DNA of 64,000 nt, taken from Deroplatys truncata (lineage: Eukaryota > Arthropoda > Insecta > Mantodea > Mantidae). The translations under genes and the position numbers were made by a program. Of this stretch, positions 9,650 to 19,850 are shown in pieces. Within the stretch, counting starts at the first letter, position 1. Each line of letters starts with the position of its first letter. The stretch spans positions 79,229,573 to 79,293,572 of the forward strand of contig CM060986.1 in the NCBI GenBank assembly GCA_030765065.1, given 5' to 3'. A model generated the notes under the pieces. The model saw only the letters and a program-made list of their open reading frames with translations, was not told where the DNA came from and searched no databases.

Positions 9650-11760
9650 CTTAAATTTTTTTCTCTCGTGAATTATGAGCCATAGAGAACAATTATGTAA
9701 GGCAACTTTATTGAACTCGCACTACTTCCCCTTTGATGATACAGACTGAAGTTAACCAACCAAGGGTTCTGAACAATCTGGCTGCAAGTATGAAGGACGA
9801 ACTCATCAGCCCTCCTCTCCATTCACTAAGCATCTGAACTGGCTCCAAGTAATCCCGCTCCTTCCCCTACGGCCGCTAAAGTTCACGTGTGCCTGTTTCA
9901 ACAACTTAACAATCAGAATACTGTTTCTGTTAGTTTACATTGCCTGTATATTTTTTACCTGCTGATTGAAAAGAAGTTCTGTATTGACTCTGTATAATGG
10001 CGAGTGTGGAAGAGAGTAGTGGAACTATATTCTTGGAAAAGAACTAAACAACTGGAAAAGTGGTTGTCAATTATCAGGGTTACAATCTAGACGAATGAAG
10101 AGAGCTGTGCCTGCTCGTCAACGTGGACCCCCTCTTAACTGTGGATGCTTAGAAAAGGTAGGAGTACATAGGGTTCATAATATTTTTGACGAATGCTGGA
10201 AGAATGTAGATTACAAATGTCCACTCATCCAAGACTGTACAAAGTACAGACATCAAAAGAGATCCTATGTTAAAGGTAGACTAAGCCGAAAGCCAAGATG
10301 TGTTTCTTGCCGCGTGATCTGTGAAAGCAGAGATACCAGATCTGTCAAAGCTTTTTACAGTGTATGGTATTACTGAGAAGTGTGTTCGCACTGTTTTTGG
10401 ATAAGGTGTGTTCAATTGGAACTGTTAGTACCGATTTAAGAGGAAAAAAGGAAGCAGGAAATAAAATAGGTCCCGATAGTGGATCCAAGGTTTTAGAACA
10501 TATTTTGTCATTGCTGACTGTCTCTAGCCATTACAGCAAAAAGTCGCCATTGAAAGTATCTCCCTGTGGGACTCAACACACACTCCCTGCCTTCACTCTA
10601 CATTAATCGGCTAAATGAAAATGATCCCAAATTTGAGCATGTCACAGAGCATTATTATTGCAACATATTTAATCAGGAAATTTAATATTGAATTTGAACC
10701 TCCAGAAAGGGATGCTTGCAAGTTTTGCGATAAAATAGGTGGGATCAGGAACCTGAAAACAAACAAACTGCAAAATACAAAGAAATAACAAAATTTGGAA
10801 CAAGAAAAGGAGGTACATTTAATGCGAGCTAAAGTTCCTCAGACTCTAATAAAGATTTACAAAAATAATGCAGATGATACTCTTTTGGTCATAGCTTTAG
10901 ACCTTCAACAAGCGTTGCCAACCGCAAAACTTACATCTGGCATCCAGAACTACAAATGAAAGTTATGGACGTACAACTTTTGCATACACAAATAATCAAC
11001 AATGTATGTGGGGGATGAGAGTACAGCTAAGTGCTGATCTTGTGAGTGAGCAAGTGAGCTGTTTATTGCATTATTTATCTAATACTGGTGACAACATTCA
11101 AAAGGTTGAAATATTCAATAACTGCCTAGGGCAGAATAAAAATCTTAATGTGGTTCTCTCCAATTTGACCATCAAAACAGATTCATTCAAATACTGCACC
11201 ATTTCATGGTATCTAGTCACTCATTTCTGTCCTGCGACAGGAACGTTGGTCACATTGAAAAAGCAGTAAGGCATGAACATGTATACTCTTCAGACCACTA
11301 CGCCTACTTTATTGAAAAATGTCACATGAAAACATCCTTTTGCATTGTCCCCTCACACAGGATTTGGTCATGAACTTCACTGTACTCAAGAAACAAGATG
11401 GGAGCAAAATTTAGAGTAGAAGAATCTTTAATTCACATAGCATTAAAAACAAGGGTTCACATACACATAGAACATAATTTGGAAGTAAAACACCAGTTAA
11501 ACTTCAAAAAGGAAAAGCCACAAATTTACTACCCAGCAAAATTTTGCCTTGAAAATGAGAATCTGCAAAAACTGTACGACAATCCAATTGCCTTAGTATC
11601 TGCAAAACTAAAGGACACACATGAGTTGTTGCTGTATGTTCCTTTACCGTGGAGCAGATTTTTTGTCAACATCGACACCCAAATTCACCGAGTAAAGGAA
11701 CAAGAGAACACCAACAGTGTCATCATTGACTATAATTAATAATTTTATTTTTATAATTAA
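9650..11760 (+). mobile_element. Insect repeat encoding a 'DNCxGQNxN'-type transposase-like protein
   Basis: This block is less AT-rich than its surroundings and carries dispersed pieces of one protein in order on the plus strand. I recognise the pattern (Cys-rich N-terminus, a 'EKxVRTVFG' winged-helix-like segment, a Cys pair, a GQN motif, then an Asp-rich C-terminal segment) from a widespread family of uncharacterised insect repeat proteins. A start-like MASVEESSG lies at 9997. The limits are estimated from where coding-like sequence begins and ends; terminal repeats were not found. Confidence 0.5.
10095..11740 (+). pseudogene. Decayed transposase-like gene with a GQN motif
   Basis: Segments in order: CGCLEKVGVHRVHNIFDECW (zinc-binding-like, 10140-10200); an RSYVKGRL..RKPRCVSCR stretch (10257-10318); a short EKCVRTVFG match (frame change near 10375); FNIEFEPPERDACKFCDKIG-like sequence (10685-10740); LIVIALDLQQALPTAKLTSG-like sequence (10880-10940); VSCLLHYLSNTGDNIQKVEI (11055-11115); FNNCLGQNKNLNVV (11116-11157), where family members usually have D-N-C; then DRNVGHIEKAV (11239-11270). 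Several stops and shifts separate them. The Asp expected before NC is replaced by Asn here. It is an inactive relic; the family's enzymatic activity is inferred from its layout, not shown. Confidence 0.5.
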
Positions 11761-12457
11761 AGATTTTGTTGGGAAAAGAATGTGTTGTAGATCTGTATTG
11801 TTCATTACACACATACAATCCTTGAAAATATTAAACAATGTGGAATACAAAAAGTAGAACATAATCCAGTTGTATGTTTTTTGAATAAATAGTAGTTGAA
11901 AAACTAGCCTACATAATTTGTTCAAGTCCTTTTTTTGTTGAGTTCACCCGAATGAAATCATTTCATATGCATTTTTCTCAAAAAGCGCATTTTTTTTAGT
12001 TCACCCTTTGTTTTCGCAATGCCTCAGTTTATAAGAAATATTTTATAAATAGCTTAAGATGTTGAAAAGAATGCGTACATTAACTTATCTTGTAAACTCC
12101 CAACAGTTCTTGTTACTACAGGCAAGAATGTTTTAACACAGGCTTCTCTCTCTCTAATTTTGGGGGAGCGAGGCCAATTTAACATTTTAGAAAGTTACGA
12201 TTAAAATATTGCAATTTTTTTCTTTAACAATATAAGTTCAGCAAAATATCATATTTCATTAAAAAAAGTTAGAATATTCACAAATGTATATAAGATGTTC
12301 AACAAACAAAAATGAAGTGTCCTAGAACCAATAATTGTTTAGACAAGATACACCAAGTTTGACAAATTAAATAGGCAGGGCCAGCTCCCTGTAAGTCATA
12401 TAAGATTATGAATGTGCAAATGATCAAGGATCTTGCTGTTGAAGTTATCTAACATTT

Positions 12458-12606
12458 GTCCTGGGGACCGAGAATAAACACCCTAATGGAAAACCTCAGC
12501 TAAATATAACCCCCGCTACAAAAAGAAACCCCAAAGAAATAACTCAACCTAACCAAGATTTGAACTTAGGAACTTTTAAATGCAAGTACCCCTACACTAA
12601 GCTGGA
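12458..12606 (-). repeat. tRNA-derived SINE (family C), second copy
   Basis: On the minus strand it begins TTAGTGTAGGGGTACTTGC (A-box-like), then AAGTTCAAATCTTGG (B-box-like), then GAGTTATTTCTTTGGGGTTT. It matches 165-270 in order and orientation. It is better preserved than that copy; the body continues to about GGTTTTCCATTAGGG. Confidence 0.6.
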
Positions 12607-12609
12607 AAA

Positions 12610-15091
12610 ATCATTCCAGAATGCATAGTATGTACGTCCACAAGTATTTGCTATTTACGCATAACAGCAAAATACTGTCTACTGTTATATGGTTACTTAA
12701 CTGACTTGGGTTCTTTTGCATTAAGCTATGATACATTGCTTATATTGTCAAGCATTAAATCATTGTTTCCCCCCTTGCCTCTCTCCCTTCCTACAATGAG
12801 CCTGGAAGTGTGAATTCCTCACATACTGTTAACAACACATGCTGCATTACATCTAAATACTTATAATTACTTTTCATTTAACTAACATTACAGGAATTCA
12901 TGTCCAACATCATTGTATTAACAGTCTTGTAACAGTTTCCATGAGATGTGATTTTATGTACAAATACAATACTTCCCCTACTTACTGTACATAGTAGAGA
13001 AAGTAAAATGTATTACCATGTGTATCACAAAAGCTCAGTAGCATAATTAAATATGAATGACCAGAAGATTTTTGGTAGGCATTGCCTACCATTGGAACTT
13101 AGAAGTAGGGGTAATTCCAAGTCTTGCATCATGTGCATACTTGTAACTGTAGTGGTTATAAAATACTCTATAATCCTGTTAGTGCAAAGTTGGAGACTTA
13201 TTTCCGAGTTTTATAACTGCTTATTCTCTACAATGGTTTCATCCTTATTACTGTTTACCTACTTCTGTACCACGCCATAAAGGTAAGCATGACATTAATT
13301 GTTCACGAGCCAAAAAACACTACTAATCAGGTAGTGTTTAAGTTCATACACAATTTGCAAGAGTTTTGTGCATCTTTAAGATGTGTTATGTGCTGTGTAA
13401 CTTATTCATGTAACATTTTTATGCACATTACATTTAAATCTGGAGGGAGAAACTAGGCAGAGAAACTGTGTGTGTAAAATAGGAAGTGAGAAGCTTATAT
13501 GAACTAACAAGTGAATGTAATCAACATGTTATATTACACTTTTTGATATTGTATATCATATTTGGTTTATAGTTACTTTTTCTATGCCTTTAAAATATTT
13601 TTTCATAAAATACATTTAAATGAATGCGAAAGAAGAGAGAGAAAATGCACGTAAAAACTGTTTAGCTTACGACAAATCATTTGAAGCTCTCCTACCACTA
13701 ACACTTCAACAGATAGTCATTTTTAATGCAGTTTATTATGTTAAAGTGAGTGCCACCAAGGAGGAGGAGAAAAGGAAGAGCACATAGTATGTGGATTCAA
13801 GGAATTGGAGGGACAATGATGGATTGGGAAATTGAGGAAGATTTATGGTCCAATAAGCAAGAATGGAGGAAAGTGATATGTTAAAAACTGTATCTTGGGT
13901 GCCGGAAAAGTGCTTGTACATTGTAAAACCTAAAATGTATATATAATGTTAAAAGATAAATTTCAACTTTTAAGTTCTTTTGCTTGGATACAATCTTTTT
14001 GCCTTTTGCATCAATGGAAAAGTCTCACCTTCAACAAATACTATGTTACAAAATTTTTTGTACATGTCCTTGAAACTATAAAAGTTTTAATTATAAAAGA
14101 TTAAAACAAACAATTTATTCGATAATTCAAATGTTCTATGTCTTGCAATATTTTGAAACGTATTGAAGCAGATAAATTGGTTTAAAACTATATTTGACTT
14201 ACCTGTGTATATATAATCTTAAGATATGGAATTTAATGTTATTGTGTTGTATGCATTTAAGGGATTATGAATTTGTACTTTGTTAACATATGTGTATTTG
14301 GAAGTTAAATTCATTTACTAAAATAACAGTCATAGCCAAATTTAACTTACAAATGTGGAAAATTGATATTAATTATTGTATATGACCATGGAATAAACTT
14401 GTTTTTTTATACAAAGAAATATAAAACAAAAGGTATTGCCAAGGAACAGCAAATACCATTCTTCTCCTAGTAGAAAGAATTATCACAACAGCATTCTAAC
14501 TAAACAGTACAGTATCTCACCAGTGCTCAAACTGTACAAATCAGCATCGGGACAACACAATTCCAATATTAGTTAAAATGTAATAACCAGTTTCTCTTAC
14601 TACAACATATGTTTTTAATATATAACTGATTACAAGTCATCGTGAAATATAAACAAAATTATAAATTAAAACAAAATGCAAAAAATAATTATTGAAAAAT
14701 AAGAGAGAATTTAAGCTGGGAAAGAAAAACTTGCATTGAAATTATTCATCAAGGAATCTTACCTGTTACAATGTCCTGAGTAAATACAGAGTTCTCATTG
14801 CTATATTAACTAAATTTTAAAGAACTCAACATTTATAAAATTAAAGGGACGGAAACATTTGAAGTGGATAAAATAATGGTAAAATATGCATATCTGCCAA
14901 TTAGATTAAGTGTATGCGACAACAATGCACCCCACTTTATTTGCACCGTCTTAAGCATGGGACACACTGCAAGTTGAACTAAATTTTTGTGATATATATT
15001 CAAGGTCATGGGTATCGCAATCAAAACTTTTGGTCAAATGAAGCTTCCTTTAAACAGCGTGCAATTGTGAACTAATCACAACTGTCTTTAC
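12610..15091. other. Intronic sequence, almost nothing recognised
   Basis: Mostly featureless AT-rich sequence. At about 13794-13890 (plus) one frame ends with DWEIEEDLWSNKQEWRKVIC, which loosely resembles the C-terminus of LINE reverse transcriptases (Asp-Trp...Arg-x-x-Trp-Arg), but the match is too weak to annotate as an element. Confidence 0.4.
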
Positions 15092-16252
15092 TGGTGTGCG
15101 ATTTTGGCACACCCCCTCATAAGAGCTACGAGAACCATTGAGAAGCGTGACTTGGTTAGATTATGTCATCGCTAGAAAGAAGGGGGAAAAAAAAAAAAAA
15201 AAATCTAGAAACTTCGAGGTGTATCCGTACCAGTCAGTAGTTTGTTTTGTGGCCACGCTGCCCGAAAGGGAAATAGTTCGTCAGAGCACGTCAGGGGAAA
15301 GGCAGTGCCTTCCCTGCTCATATCCCCTCTCTCCGACACAGAGTTTAGCTGGAAACCAAAGTAAGGATCTACAGGAGAGTTGGTGAGAATTCAACCAGCA
15401 GGTTGCAACAGCCTTGTAAGCAGCACACACACTGCATACATTCAAAGTTTTGGTCTTCGTAAAATTATCTTTAACCTCATTTTGGCAAGTAGTTTTCTAA
15501 GTTTCAGCCATTGGGCATACACATGTATATTTCTTAAATCATTCTAAATTCTTTCGGAAAAAGTGCTGTGAGCAAGGCGTTATAGATACATTAAGATTTC
15601 TATTTCAATACTTTCAGGCGCATACTAAGTTTTCAAAGGGAACGAATTAAGCGCTTATGCTTTAAATGTACAGAAAGATAGTAATGCAAGAGAATATTTT
15701 TCACGTTTAATGTGAAGGTTTGTTACCTTAATGGATATATACGAACTTTATGAAAGAAATTGTAAGTTGAACATCGTTAGTGTTTATAAATCTTGGCACA
15801 GACAGTTTTACTAATTTCAGACCAGCAGTATTATGCAGTGTTTCTTGAATACGTGTTGTTCCTTTGTACTGCCTTAGTCATTTTTCCTTTATTTTAGGCC
15901 TTTTAAGCCTCCCTGATTGATGAATGACATCCATGCCTGGTGTGCAACGTTGTGATTTAGGTCGAAGTTCAAGTAAGACACACCACTGCATATACCCAGT
16001 AGTAATTTTGTTAACTCCAGGATGCATGCTTCCACAAACATCTGTTCATAGAAAGTTAATGAAAATGGTAGCAGTAGTGTGAATGCTAAATACGAGGTCG
16101 GATTGATAAGTCTGTCACTTTTTAACGAAAATAATTTTTTTCCAAAAAATCAATTTTATTTCTTAACATAGTCTCCTTTCAATTCAATACACGTGTCCAT
16201 TTCTCCAATTTTTTTTTTTAGCCTTTCCAAAAAAAAATATGATTTTTTGAAT

Positions 16253-16360
16253 TTAAAATAGAGAGTTGAGGGTTGTTACACTACATCACTAAAATATTCT
16301 TACTTGAACGCCAGAATATTTTAGTGATGTAGTGTAACAACCCTCAACTCTCTATTTTAA
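16253..16360. repeat. Perfect 48-bp inverted repeat with 12-base loop
   Basis: Arms 16253-16300 and 16313-16360 are exact reverse complements (outer end TTAAAATAGAGAGTTGAGGG, inner end AAAATATTCT), separated by TACTTGAACGCC. Both flanks carry a copy of GATTTTTTGAA (16241-16251 and 16407-16417). Within an otherwise heavily mutated mariner, identity of both arms means the duplication is much younger than the element or is kept identical by conversion. Confidence 0.95.
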
Positions 16361-16379
16361 TTATGACACATCACTGTTA

Positions 16380-17339
16380 CTAGCTTCTAAATCTTCAAAA
16401 TTAGTCAATGATTTTTTGAAGTCTGCAAAATATGAGGTTGTTTCTGCTATGATCTGTTCACTGGCGTGAATTTCTTCCCAGCGAGCCAATCTTTCAGGTT
16501 TGCGAAGAGGAAGAAGTAACTCAGAGCCAAATCTGGAGAATGTGGTGGGTGAGGTAGCAGTTCATAGTCCCAATTCCACAAATTTTGCGATGGCAATGGC
16601 TAACTTGTGTGCAGGTGCATTATGCTGGTGAAAGAGAACCTTTTTCTTCACCAAATGGGGTGGTTTCTTTAACAATTCCTTGCAAAACCGATCCAGCATT
16701 GTGGATAATATGAACCTGTGATCGTTTTACCCTTTTCCAGGTAGTGGATGTCTATCATCCCTTGTGGATATCAAAAGACAGCTGCCATGATTTTTCCTGC
16801 AGGTTTGCCGAAGGAAATCCACTGCTTTGACTGTTGTTTGGTTTCAGGTTGATAATAATGGATCCAAGTTTCATCAACTGTGATATAACACCGCAAAAAC
16901 TCATTTGTGTTGTGTTGGAACATGTCCAAACATCCCTGTGAAATGGTCATCTGATTTTGCCTGTTCTCAACTGTGAGCAGTTGCGGCACCCAGCTTGTCG
17001 ACAGCTTTCTCATACCAAAATTCGTGCAGAATGTTATACATCCGTTCACTCAAGATGTTTACGATCTTGGCTATCTCGTGGATTTTCACTTGGCGGTCTT
17101 CCAACACAATATTGTGAACTTTGTTCATTTTTCTGTTGTAACCTCAACCGGCTGTCTTGTGCGCATGGTATCTCTTGTGCTCGAACGGCCACATCAAAAT
17201 TCTGTGAACCACTTGTGAACCATACCATGTGATGGAGCAGAGTCTCCATATGTTTGTTCAGCTTTTCTTCTGTTTCCTTCACCATTTTACCACACAAAAG
17301 GTAGTGCTTTATCAGAGCATGAAATTCACTTTTCTCCAT
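16380..17339 (-). pseudogene. Mariner transposase pseudogene
   Basis: The frame starts at 17339 with MEKSEFHALIKHYLLCGKMV, the helix-turn-helix start of a mariner transposase. After frame changes come the second HTH (SQYCVGRPPSENPR, AT-hook-like GRP near 17070), GMRKLSTSWVPQLLTVENR (16985-17015) and the first catalytic motif VDETWIHYYQPETKQQSKQW at about 16825-16885. The WVPxxLT and DETW motifs are diagnostic of the family. Degraded C-terminal pieces (HSPDLALSYFFLF-like) continue to about 16500. Stops, a missing HNARPH/D block and several shifts make it inactive. Confidence 0.85.
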
Positions 17340-17541
17340 TTTCTATGAAGCAACACAGATCTGCTTATTTTAGATACAACAATGTTCTAAGAAACAAATG
17401 AAGACAAATTTCTGCGATTATACCCAGAATAGATGTAAAACCTGGGTGCAAACATGAAACCTGTGATTAGAACCTATCTCTCGTCAAAGTCATGGACTTA
17501 TCAATCCGCCTTTCTACATGCTACAAGGTACTAGCAGGGCA

Positions 17542-19850
17542 TACAGCATATTTTTCATGCTAAATTGAGAAATTTTGGTGATATTTACCATTCTTTTCAC
17601 ATTTCAGGAAAGACATAGCCATTCTATTGCATTTTGTCTTAAACTTTCTCTTTTGCTTAAATATTACTTGAATTCCAAGTTTCTGTGCATATTTCTGATG
17701 ATTATTTAAAATTTTCTGCATTTTTACATGATTGTCTTTAACCGCGTGGGCCGAATTTTTGCTATATACTGTGCCTTGTACATTATTCTACACTTTCCCA
17801 TCTTTAATATTTGGAATCGAGTTTTTTTTTATTATTTATTTTATTTATGGATGCTCTTTAACTACTATGGTCCTTGGCATCCCATTCTATATTGGGCGTG
17901 AAAGACCAGTAATTTTGCTCACAGGGCTCTCTATCAGGCTTGAGGTTCTTTTACGTGCTGTAAATCTATGACACGGGACCACTGAGTTTACTTCCCTTCC
18001 GAAGGAAGCCATGCTAGGATTTTTACGCCCAAAAACAATCCATCGCCCTCCGCCGGGTTTGAACCCACGACCTTGGGAACTAGAGGCTAGCACAGTACAC
18101 TAGTCCACGGAGGATGACTAATATTTTGATTTTCACTATGTCTTGCGAATTTACAACTTCTTAGGAAGGCTGAACTTAGTTTCCATCTAAAATTTCCTTA
18201 TGATGGAACAATCTGTAACCTTTTTACTTCAAATTTTGAAAAATAATGCGCCCATACAACCGGATATTTCCAATTTAACACAGAGTGATTTTGATAAAAT
18301 TTTTAACTTCACAAAACTTCAATTAGCAGAATTTAAAAATGCTCTATCAATTTTCAGATTGCGTATACCTTGGTAATAACACAGATTATGCGCTCATATT
18401 TCAGACTAAATAGACTTCAAATTCTTTCTACGCCAACTGATACTCAAAATTTGCTTTTGGCAGGTAATACTTGTTTGCAGTCATTTTTAGATTCTTCCTT
18501 GAATTTAAAGCAGCCTGGACCTTAAATAGCTATTCCAGTAGTTATGGAAATCTTTTCTACTGATTCAACCATTCTGTCTGAACCAGCATCCACCATTCTG
18601 AAACCAAACCTTGGTTTCAAAACATTACAGGTAAAACTTCCAGTGCAATACTCGTTAGATGGGGCACAAGTTTTAATAAATAAAGCGACAGAAGCGTTGC
18701 ATGTTTTGCAATTTTTCATTCATTTTTGGGACCGTTGTGCACTCAAGTAATTTTTAGGCTGAAATTTGTCAATTGTTCTTTAATATTGTACAGGGTAAAC
18801 TACTTTTTTTGTTGCAATCGGCTGTAGCCAAAAAGTTTAACTTAAATGTTTCACTCATCAGCGTTTCAGTTTTTCTTTCCACTACATATATTTAATGAAT
18901 ACTTATCACAATATTATTATGCAAGACAGTCTGATGCAGAGAATTTCCTTGCAGTTGCTTTGCGGGTAAAGAATTATGCTCGCATTCTTCAACTGCCGGA
19001 TATGGAGGAACAAATTTGTACTTTGATATTGTTGGGTTTCAATTCACATATGCATTTGCATTGTGTTTTTACTACCGCTCCGTGTTCCTTTCGCAAACTT
19101 GATGATGTGCTGTCTGGGTATCAGCAGTTTGTTTCTTCTCAACCTTCAGTACTTTATGTACAACAAATCAAACTAGAACAGAATCAAATGGGTCTGCCAG
19201 AATTGATGCAGCAATGGTTCCTTCTTTACTTCAGGATTATTCACGTCAGGAAAATTTATATTCAAACTCACCTTTTTGTACATTTTGCCTTAAGTCAAGG
19301 TATACTCAAGACTTTTGTTTTAAAAGATTTGGATCTTCACGGTCTTTCATTGAATGGCCTTTATGACAATCACTGGTATTTGATCAATGTTCTTAAAAGA
19401 TCAGAATTTATGGGCATTCCATTAAATGCATTGCCAATTCTTCAGGTTTCGGTCTTTCAACAAGCATTGCCGTTACTTAACTCTGGATCACAAGTTAATT
19501 TACTCGATTTAAAATTTTGGCATGCCTTACCAAGAAAACATCTGCCACTACTGCAGTCAGAGTTGAAATGTAATATGGTTTCTGGTATGGAATTGGATAT
19601 TTCAAGTCTTTGATACATTGCCCTTAATGATCTTAGGTACCCAATTTATGACATATTTACAATTGTGTCTGAATTTTTTTACTTTTCAAATACATTTTGT
19701 GTTTAAACCACAATTTTCATTAGGAGCACGTCAACCTGGGTGTTTGGCTCTTTTGCATACACCATCTACACTACCAAGTTTTCAACTTCATTTGACACAG
19801 CAGCAAACTTTTCCTGGTTTCCGAGTTTGCTAGTTATTTTCGGACAAGTT
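17542..19850 (+). pseudogene. Gypsy leader and gag-protease remnant
   Basis: After the 5' LTR there is a leader (with the SINE at 17816-18118). The longest open part is 18846-19613. Its first third (AENFLAVALRVKNYARILQL ... LILLGFNSHMHLHCVF) resembles a Gypsy Gag capsid. A different frame near 19260-19310 gives CTFCLKSRYTQDFCFKR, a zinc-knuckle-like box that has lost its His. Near 19470-19530, PLLNSGSQVNLLDLKFWHAL is the aspartic-protease active site, with Asn where the catalytic Asp should be (D-S/T-G to N-S-G), so the protease would be dead even without frame changes. Primer-binding site at 17542 onwards could not be matched to a tRNA by eye. Confidence 0.7.
17816..18118 (-). repeat. tRNA-derived SINE (family A) inside the Gypsy leader
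   Basis: On the minus strand: tRNA-like head (CTAGCCTCTAGTTCCCAAGG, then GGTTCAAACCC as B box, 18045-18065), a body shared with 32420-32699 (for example GTCCCGTGTCATAGATTTAC, CTTTCACGCCCAATAT, AAGAGCATCCATAAATAAA), and an A/T-rich tail (TAAATAATAAAAAAAAA). An imperfect target duplication TAATATTTGGA / TAATATTTTGA flanks it at 17805-17815 and 18119-18129. Confidence 0.85.

Larger units (their letters stand above)
16093..17514 (-). mobile_element. Mariner element inserted in the 5' LTR
   Basis: Terminal inverted repeats: left CGAGGTCGGATTGATAAGTC, right (reverse-complemented) GAAAGGCGGATTGATAAGTC. TA is duplicated at 16091-16092 and 17515-17516; the uninterrupted site is preserved in the 3' LTR as AAATAATGC. 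Length is 1422 bases, longer than a usual ~1.3-kb mariner because of a palindromic insertion or rearrangement at 16253-16360. The transposase is on the minus strand and is broken. Confidence 0.9.
15092..17541 (+). repeat. 5' LTR of the Gypsy element, split by a mariner
   Basis: It starts TGGTGTGCGATTTTGGCACA and ends CTAGCAGGGCA. The parts 15092-16092 and 17517-17541 add up to 1026 bases, matching the 1024-base 3' LTR; the mariner sits between them at the position corresponding to 23862-23864 in the 3' LTR (GCTAAATAATGCTAC). An A-run at 15187-15202 is specific to this copy. Confidence 0.88.

Noticed and set aside
13736-13921. LINE reverse-transcriptase C-terminus
   Set aside because: Only a short weak resemblance (DW...EEDL...EWRKVIC) and no upstream reverse-transcriptase motifs.
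15187-15202. Poly-A run as evidence of a retroposed gene
   Set aside because: It lies inside the 5' LTR and is absent from the same place in the 3' LTR; simple expansion.
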